From the NCBI GenBank assembly GCA_022771185.1, contig JALFCJ010000199.1, positions 1-10,149 of the forward strand: a DNA stretch of 10,149 nt. The letters are read 5' to 3'. Both the position numbers and the translations under genes were made by a program. Under the pieces are notes generated by a model. That model did not search any database and was not told the DNA's origin. It saw only the letters and a list, made by a program, of their open reading frames with translations. The DNA comes from Spirochaetales bacterium. GTDB lineage: Bacteria > Spirochaetota > Spirochaetia > Sphaerochaetales > Sphaerochaetaceae. This document shows positions 5,845 to 10,149 of this stretch, piece by piece (within the stretch, counting starts at the first letter, position 1; every line of letters starts with the position of its first letter).

Positions 5845-7367
5845 TTATTCTCCTCCTTCTTCTCAGCTTTGATTCCTGCCATCATCAATCCGACATCATG
5901 AACATCAGTATCTTCTGTCTTTACGATATCAATCAAACGACCGGAGTTAATTACGGCAATCCTGTCAGAAAGGTTGAAGATTTCATCAAGTTCGAAAGAT
6001 ACCAGAAGGACAGCCTTACCTTTGTCCCTCTGAGCCACAATTGCCTGATGAATAAACTCAATGGCCCCGACGTCCAATCCACGGGTTGGTTGGACTGCAA
6101 TCAAAAGGTCCGGGTCTTCAGTGACTTCTCTTCCGATTATTGCTTTTTGTTGGTTACCGCCGCTAAGCATACCTGCCAAGCTGTCGATACCCTCTCCGCT
6201 TCTTACATCGAATTTATCTACAATCTCCTGAGAGTATTTTCTGATAGCCTCTTTATCAAGTATGCCGTTTTTGGAGAATGGAGCCTTATCGAAGTCCTTG
6301 ATCACCATATTTGATGCAATAGGAAATGAAAGAATAAGTCCTCTTTTCTGTCTGTCTTCCGGTATATGTCCAAGTCCCTTTTCATTTCTCTCTTTAATGG
6401 AAAGAGAAGAGATGTCATCGCCGAGGAACTTTATAGATCCGGATTGAATCTTTCTCAGTCCTGTGATGGCTTCGATGAGCTCTGTCTGTCCATTGCCGTC
6501 TACACCGGCAATACCCACGATCTCTCCCCTACGGACGGAGAGTGAGAAGTCTTTTACACCAAGAACGCCCTTATTATTGAGAACGTTTAGATTTTCAACC
6601 TCCAAGACAGCTTCTCCCGGTGTCTTAGGTGCTTTATCTACTTTGAAAGAAACAGGACGACCTACCATCATTGCGGCCATTTCGTTTACAGATGTAGTAG
6701 CAACATCCACAACACCTATAAACTTACCTCTTCTTATGACGGTACATCTCTTTGCAACTCTCTTTATTTCATCGAGCTTATGAGTAATGAGAATTATGCT
6801 TTTACCTTCGGCAGCAAGATTCTTCATAATAGTCATAAGTTCGTCTATTTCCTGAGGTGTAAGTACAGCTGTAGGTTCGTCGAAGATGAGAATATCTGCA
6901 TCCCTGTAGAGCATCTTCAATATTTCGACTCTCTGCTGCATTCCTACTGTGATATCTTCAATAACCATATCAGGCTCGATCTCAAGACCGTAGCGCTTTG
7001 ATATTTCTTTAATCTTCTTGGAAGCTGACTTTATGTCATAAACAAAGCCGCCTTCTTTTCCAAGAATAATGTTTTCAGCAACCGTGAAATTGTGTACAAG
7101 CTGGAAGTGCTGATGAACCATTCCTATTCCAAGGTCGAATGCATCATTCGGGCTTTTAATGGATACTTCTTTTCCCCTGACCTTGATTACACCCTTGTCG
7201 GCTTGATAAAGACCGAAAAGTATACTCATCAGCGTTGATTTACCTGCTCCGTTTTCTCCGAGGATGGCATGGATCTCGCCTTCCTCAACCTGCAGATTAA
7301 TATTGTCGTTGGCGACTATTCCTGGGAACTCTTTTCGAATACCCAACATTTCGATAACGTGACTCAT
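5841..7367 (-). CDS. Nucleoside-type ABC importer, double-domain ATPase (YufO/NupA-like)
   Basis: A 508-aa cytoplasmic ATPase with two fused nucleotide-binding domains that powers the importer. NBD1 has Walker A G37-E-N-G-A-G-K-S-T45, Q86, Walker B I-L-I-F-D163-E164-P and switch H196, but a degenerate signature (T-V-G-M-Q-Q-R, 140-146). NBD2 is the reverse: an intact signature L-S-G-G-N-Q-Q-K (401-408), but Walker A reads G-V-D-G-N-G-Q294-T-E (Lys replaced), Walker B reads L-L-I-A-V-Q426-P without the acidic pair, and the switch His position is F458. One composite ATP site (NBD1 Walkers plus NBD2 signature) is therefore canonical and the other should bind without efficient hydrolysis, as is usual in this family. 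ATG 7367-7365 has GGAG five bases upstream. The GC-rich hairpin at 7411-7433 separates it from the binding-protein gene. Confidence 0.95.
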   Translation of the reverse strand: MSHVIEMLGIRKEFPGIVANDNINLQVEEGEIHAILGENGAGKSTLMSILFGLYQADKGVIKVRGKEVSIKSPNDAFDLGIGMVHQHFQLVHNFTVAENIILGKEGGFVYDIKSASKKIKEISKRYGLEIEPDMVIEDITVGMQQRVEILKMLYRDADILIFDEPTAVLTPQEIDELMTIMKNLAAEGKSIILITHKLDEIKRVAKRCTVIRRGKFIGVVDVATTSVNEMAAMMVGRPVSFKVDKAPKTPGEAVLEVENLNVLNNKGVLGVKDFSLSVRRGEIVGIAGVDGNGQTELIEAITGLRKIQSGSIKFLGDDISSLSIKERNEKGLGHIPEDRQKRGLILSFPIASNMVIKDFDKAPFSKNGILDKEAIRKYSQEIVDKFDVRSGEGIDSLAGMLSGGNQQKAIIGREVTEDPDLLIAVQPTRGLDVGAIEFIHQAIVAQRDKGKAVLLVSFELDEIFNLSDRIAVINSGRLIDIVKTEDTDVHDVGLMMAGIKAEKKEENK

Positions 7368-7409
7368 TCTGTCTCCAATGAGGGCGCTAAGCGCTGTCTA
7401 AATCCACAA

Positions 7410-7434
7410 AGGGCCGCCAAAGAAAGGCGGCCCT
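7410..7434 (-). terminator. Intra-operon GC-rich hairpin between binding-protein and ATPase genes
   Basis: GGGCCGCC (7411-7418) and GGCGGCCC (7426-7433) form a perfect 8-bp stem, extended by one A-T pair, with a 7-nt loop. On the minus strand it is followed by TTTGTGGATTT, too poor in U for a strong terminator. It lies 18 nt after the BMP stop codon and 43 nt before the ATPase start. The likely role is partial termination or protection of the upstream mRNA 3' end, giving more binding protein than ATPase and permease. Confidence 0.7.
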
Positions 7435-7451
7435 ACCTAAGCAATATAAAC

Positions 7452-8513
7452 TTATTTGATGAGACCTGCACCGTTGTCTCTTACGACAACTGTTCCAGCC
7501 TTGATGAGAGCTGCAACCTCTGCAACCTTAGCTTCGATTTCAGGTGTGAGGTTAGGGTTGGAAGCAGGGATACCTGCTCTGTCATCTGCAACACCGAGAG
7601 TAAGAAGTGATCCGCCTGGGAACTTGCCTTCAACTGCAGCCTTAACCATGTCGTAAGCAACACCTGTTACGTCCTTCATAGCAGAAGTGAGGATACAAGA
7701 CTTGCCGTTTCCGAGGTCGCCTTCGTAGTACTGGTCAACGTCGACACCTACAGCCCAAACGTTTTCACCGCTGAGAGCTCTGTTCTTTGTCTCGTTGAGA
7801 CCGCCGACACCTGTTGTACCAGCAGCACAGAATACAACGTCTACACCCTTGCTGAAGAGTGTGTTTGCAATCTGCTGTCCGAGAGCGATATCAGCAAAAG
7901 AACCTGAGTAAACAAAGTTGGATGGATCCATTGTAATCTTTGTTCCATAGTTTTCGTTTGCATAGATGACACCCTGCTGGAATCCCCAGTTGAACTTCTG
8001 GACTGAAGGAATTTCCATACCACCGAGGAAGCCTACGCTGCCTTCTTCCAGCTTAAGAGCTGTAGCAAGACCAGCAAGGAAGCCTGATTCGTGTTCCTTG
8101 AAGACAACAGCTACGGAATTTGCTCCGATTCCTGCAGAAAGAGCATCATCGATGATGACAAGCATCAAGTCGTCATACATAGCCTGAACCTGAGCAACTG
8201 CATCAGCGAAGAGGAAGCCAGGGCATGCGATGAATCTATATCCAGCATCATAAAGGTCTGTGATAGCTGTGACATAGTCAGTTGTTGTTGTTCCGGATGG
8301 TCTAAGATATGTGCACTCCAATCCGAACTCCTCAGCAGCCTTCTTGACACCTTCAAATGTTCCCTGGTTGAAGGATCTGTCATCAATTGTACCTGAGTCT
8401 GTAACCATACCAACTTTCAAAGCTGGTGTCTCAGCCTTTGCTTCAGCAGCACCCTGTGCGAATACAGAGAAGCAGAGAAGAAGAGCCAATGCAAGAGCGA
8501 TTGTCTTTTTCAT
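7452..8513 (-). CDS. BMP-family (BmpA/PnrA-like) nucleoside-binding protein
   Basis: A 353-aa periplasmic substrate-binding protein of the basic-membrane-protein family. Relatives such as Treponema PnrA/TmpC bind purine nucleosides. Residues 1-19 form a signal peptide (M-K-K-T, hydrophobic core, V-F-A). BMP landmarks are G-M-V-T-D-S-G at 35-41, D44-D-R-S-F-N-Q-G51, F-C-A-A-G-T-T-G-V-G at 228-237 and V-G-V-D-V-D-Q at 255-261. The only early Cys is C14 in L-L-L-C, a poor lipobox, while V-F-A-Q-G-A-A-E-A looks like a signal peptidase I site. It may therefore be soluble in the periplasm rather than lipid-anchored as PnrA is. It is first in the operon, with AAGGAG 11 nt before ATG and a good promoter at 8548-8576. 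Ligand identity is inferred from family and the full YufOPQ-like operon. Confidence 0.94.
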   Translation of the reverse strand: MKKTIALALALLLCFSVFAQGAAEAKAETPALKVGMVTDSGTIDDRSFNQGTFEGVKKAAEEFGLECTYLRPSGTTTTDYVTAITDLYDAGYRFIACPGFLFADAVAQVQAMYDDLMLVIIDDALSAGIGANSVAVVFKEHESGFLAGLATALKLEEGSVGFLGGMEIPSVQKFNWGFQQGVIYANENYGTKITMDPSNFVYSGSFADIALGQQIANTLFSKGVDVVFCAAGTTGVGGLNETKNRALSGENVWAVGVDVDQYYEGDLGNGKSCILTSAMKDVTGVAYDMVKAAVEGKFPGGSLLTLGVADDRAGIPASNPNLTPEIEAKVAEVAALIKAGTVVVRDNGAGLIK

Positions 8514-8547
8514 TTTTCGAATTTCTCCTTAAGAGTAATGTGGTTTC

Positions 8548-8576
8548 ATTTTATCTGTCACATATATGGCGGTCAA
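8548..8576 (-). promoter_or_regulatory. Promoter of the nucleoside ABC operon
   Basis: On the minus strand TTGACC (8576-8571) and TAAAAT (8553-8548) are separated by exactly 17 bp, each matching consensus at 5 of 6 positions. Predicted +1 is about 8541, giving a 28-nt leader that contains AAGGAG (8530-8525) before ATG 8513. The TTGTTGCA octamers lie upstream of its -35, a position fitting an activator or an upstream operator. Confidence 0.75.
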
Positions 8577-8588
8577 TTAATCTAGGAT

Positions 8589-8670
8589 ATAATTGTTGCA
8601 TTAATTTAGAGATAATACTCAGAAAAATCGAGTTTTTTGTTGCAGAACACTATTTTTTTGCAACAATTAT
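8589..8670. promoter_or_regulatory. Array of three TTGTTGCA octamers (candidate regulator binding region)
   Basis: TTGTTGCA occurs at 8593-8600 and 8637-8644 on the plus strand and inverted (TGCAACAA) at 8659-8666. Centres are 44 and 22 bp apart, close to four and two helical turns. The outer copies sit in a perfect 12-bp inverted repeat (ATAATTGTTGCA at 8589-8600, TGCAACAATTAT at 8659-8670). The array lies between the divergent ABC operon and the flavodoxin-like gene, about 50-125 bp upstream of the operon +1. I do not recognise the cognate regulator. Confidence 0.5.
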
Positions 8671-8752
8671 GCGTAATTAATTTTACCACTACACAGAAAA
8701 TTTATTTGGGATTGGAAGAAAAATTAGTTAACATATTCTTAAGGAGGATGAA

Positions 8753-9295
8753 ATGAGAGCAAATATCATCATTCATTCTATTACAGGGAACCTTCTCATA
8801 ATAGCACAGTGCTTCCAAGAGAAGCTCAAAGAGAAGGGTATCGATGCGAGAATTTACAGAGTTGAAGACACAGATCTTCACGTCGCAGCAGCAGAAAGCA
8901 ATGAAGCCAATGAATACTACGAAGACATTATTTCATTGCCTTTGGCATCAAATGAGAAGCTTAGAAAAGGAGACGTAACTATTCTTGGTTGCCCCGCACT
9001 TTTCTCTCTCCCTACTGCCGAGATGAAAGCCTTTATGGATAACGCAAAGCCAATGCTTGAGACAAGAGAAATGGAAGGAAGATTATTCTATGCCTTCTCT
9101 GCATCAATGTATGGAAAGGAAGCTGGTGAATCATGTGCAACAGGACTCCAGCTTTGGGCTGACGCTCTGGGCATGAACATAATCGATTATCCGTCATATG
9201 TACATGAAGAAGATAAAGAAATGCCAACCCGACCGGGTATTGGAATAGATGAAATAGCAGAAGGCCTAGTAGAAGAAATAATCAAAGAAGCCTGA
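8753..9295 (+). CDS. Flavodoxin-like NAD(P)H-dependent oxidoreductase (WrbA/flavodoxin fold)
   Basis: A 180-aa soluble flavodoxin-fold protein expected to bind FMN. The first strand leads into the phosphate-binding loop H-S-I-T11-G12-N13-L-L. The second region, T-I-L-G-C-P-A-L-F-S-L-P at 76-87 followed by A-E-M-K-A-F-M-D, corresponds to the G-x-P-x-x-x-x-x-P-A-x-M-K-x-F-x-D segment of WrbA-like and flavodoxin-family reductases. The third, L-F-Y-A-F-S-A-S-M-Y-G at 111-121, corresponds to the F-x-S-x-G segment near the isoalloxazine. Unlike classic WrbA, the first loop reads S-I-T-G-N rather than S-x-x-G-N-T. ATG 8753 is set by AAGGAGG (8741-8747) five bases upstream; the ATG at 8748 stops after two codons. 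No clear promoter was found. It is divergent from the nucleoside importer and its substrate is unknown. Confidence 0.85.
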   Translation: MRANIIIHSITGNLLIIAQCFQEKLKEKGIDARIYRVEDTDLHVAAAESNEANEYYEDIISLPLASNEKLRKGDVTILGCPALFSLPTAEMKAFMDNAKPMLETREMEGRLFYAFSASMYGKEAGESCATGLQLWADALGMNIIDYPSYVHEEDKEMPTRPGIGIDEIAEGLVEEIIKEA

Positions 9296-9315
9296 TTACC
9301 CCTATTATTTCACTT

Positions 9316-9358
9316 TAAAAAAGCAGGGATGATAGAACACTTCATCTCTGCTTTATTT
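9316..9358. terminator. Bidirectional terminator between convergent genes
   Basis: AGCAGGGATGA (9322-9332) and TCATCTCTGCT (9342-9352) form an 11-bp stem with one G-T pair and a 9-nt loop. A run of A precedes it (9317-9322) and TTATTTAT follows (9353-9360). It can end the flavodoxin-like mRNA on the plus strand and, with a stronger U tract, the convergent nuclease-fold gene on the minus strand. Confidence 0.8.
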
Positions 9359-9378
9359 ATAAAGTAAATATTACTTCT

Positions 9379-10149
9379 TTACGCTCTCTCTATCACGCAC
9401 TTATGCTCTTTTGTCTTGGAGTCGTAGTTTATTCCCACTAGGAGTGTGTTGCCTTTATAAAGCTCGAGGCCAGAAAAGTAGCGTTTCTCTTTTATCTGAT
9501 TTATAGCCTTTCCCTCGTTCTGGTCTTTCTTTAGCTCTATCACCAAGGCAGGCTTCTCTGGAGTGCGAGGAATCATGACGATATCCGCATATCCTTTTCC
9601 CGTGTCCATCTCCTTTATGATCGTGTAATCAGATGAAGCATAGTAGTAAGCAAATATAATGGCACTCTGCAGGCACTGCTCATTATTGTATGAGAGGTTG
9701 CTGGTAACAAGCTCATGGCTCCTGTCCAGGGCCTTTGCTACAGCGTCTGAGTCCATTTTTATCGTCGCATCCAAAAGGGTCTTGGACGCTTCCATGGCTT
9801 CAGCCTGCCTCTTGAACTTCTTGGAGTAGTTGATCACTGTAATCCACTGCTTTCTTATCTCATTGTTTGGAATCCTGCAAGTATTAGTTTCCCCGTCGTA
9901 GGCAAGGTACCCTAGGTGTATGAGGTATGTGAATACATCATCCTTGGAGTTGAAGTTTTCGAGAGTGTTCTGGTAGGAAGTGACGTTGACTACCACAGGC
10001 TCCCCTGCCATCATCCTCGTTACATCTGTCTCGATACCTTCGAAGTTGTACTCGATGTAATTCCTTATGGCATCGTATGAGCCTGTTGCAGTCCAGTAAT
10101 CGCCACACTGGCCTTCTGAGACTGCTTCTATCACAGACTTCGGAGAATA
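9379..10149 (-). CDS. AAA-ATPase-like/PD-(D/E)XK nuclease-fold protein, C-terminal part, runs off right edge
   Basis: The last 256 residues of a protein whose N-terminal half, expected to hold the AAA-ATPase-like domain, lies outside the window. The frame stays open to base 10149. Its first visible residues, Y-S-P-K-S-V-I-E-A-V, followed by G-D-Y-W-T-A-T-G, match the family's conserved linker of the form N-P-x-S-V-x-x-A-L...Y-W-x-x-T-G. The GTG at 10134 is therefore internal, not the start. The C-terminal PD-(D/E)XK fold is clear: G-K-G-Y-A-D-I-V-M-I-P supplies the Asp, and A-L-V-I-E-L-K supplies Glu and Lys. An N-Q-I-K-E-K-R-Y segment follows, and an upstream Glu in I-K-E-M-D completes the pattern. 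These genes are often multicopy in gut and oral anaerobes; their function is unestablished, with defence or mobile-element roles speculated. It ends at the bidirectional terminator. Confidence 0.9.
   Translation of the reverse strand, partial: YSPKSVIEAVSEGQCGDYWTATGSYDAIRNYIEYNFEGIETDVTRMMAGEPVVVNVTSYQNTLENFNSKDDVFTYLIHLGYLAYDGETNTCRIPNNEIRKQWITVINYSKKFKRQAEAMEASKTLLDATIKMDSDAVAKALDRSHELVTSNLSYNNEQCLQSAIIFAYYYASSDYTIIKEMDTGKGYADIVMIPRTPEKPALVIELKKDQNEGKAINQIKEKRYFSGLELYKGNTLLVGINYDSKTKEHKCVIERA

Noticed and set aside
8588..8593. Plus-strand TATAAT as a promoter for the flavodoxin-like gene
   Set aside because: No TGn extension or -35 at 16-18 bp, and the hexamer overlaps the ATAATTGTTGCA repeat arm. 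The leader would exceed 150 nt.
8637..8666. TTGTTGCA/TGCAACAA as a minus-strand terminator hairpin
   Set aside because: On the minus strand the stem is followed by A residues, and on the plus strand by TTATGCG, so neither side has a proper U tract. An operator is the better reading.
10132..10134. GTG at 10134 as the start of the nuclease-fold gene
   Set aside because: The frame is open upstream to the window edge, and the residues Y-S-P-K-S-V match the conserved linker of the family, so the true start is outside the window.

Overview
The window looks like chromosomal DNA from a spirochaete of the Treponema/Sphaerochaeta type. Three things point there: a BMP-type binding protein whose signal peptide ends in an A-Q-G-A-A-E-A stretch, a probable lipoprotein with a relaxed lipobox, and a member of the AAA-ATPase-like/PD-(D/E)XK family that is often multicopy in gut and oral anaerobes. 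This placement is inference from protein style, not from a marker gene.

Layout, left to right. The 5' part of htpG (Hsp90 chaperone) runs off the left edge on the minus strand. It is divergent from a ROK-family regulator on the plus strand (688-1740) that appears to be read from a leaderless mRNA. The ROK gene converges on, and overlaps by 23 bp, an unrecognised probable lipoprotein gene (1718-2695, minus) with three internal repeats and a membrane-spanning C-terminus. The 257-bp gap 2696-2952 is rich in structure. It holds the lipoprotein promoter, then a candidate plus-strand small RNA with its own promoter, C-rich unpaired segments and an intrinsic terminator. A GufA-like ZIP metal transporter gene (2953-3714, minus) follows.

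The centre is a four-gene minus-strand operon, 8513 down to 3767, encoding a complete nucleoside-type ABC importer of the BmpA/PnrA-YufOPQ class. The order is BMP-family binding protein, double-domain ATPase, permease 1, permease 2. The last three genes are joined by 4-bp ATGA overlaps. A strong GC-rich hairpin sits between the binding-protein gene and the ATPase gene. The binding protein would capture (purine) nucleosides in the periplasm, the two permeases form the channel, and the ATPase has one canonical and one degenerate ATP site.

The 239-bp divergent region 8514-8752 carries a good sigma70-type promoter for this operon. It also carries three copies of the octamer TTGTTGCA (one inverted) at 44- and 22-bp spacing, probably a regulatory site. 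On the other side a flavodoxin-like NAD(P)H oxidoreductase gene (8753-9295, plus) is read away from the operon. It ends at a bidirectional terminator, beyond which the C-terminal half of an AAA-ATPase-like/PD-(D/E)XK nuclease-fold protein (minus) runs off the right edge.

No tRNA, rRNA, CRISPR, insertion sequence or phage gene was seen. Most of the content is housekeeping or transport. The most interesting candidates are the small RNA at 2821-2939, the octamer array, the repeat-containing lipoprotein and the degenerate, leaderless ROK regulator.
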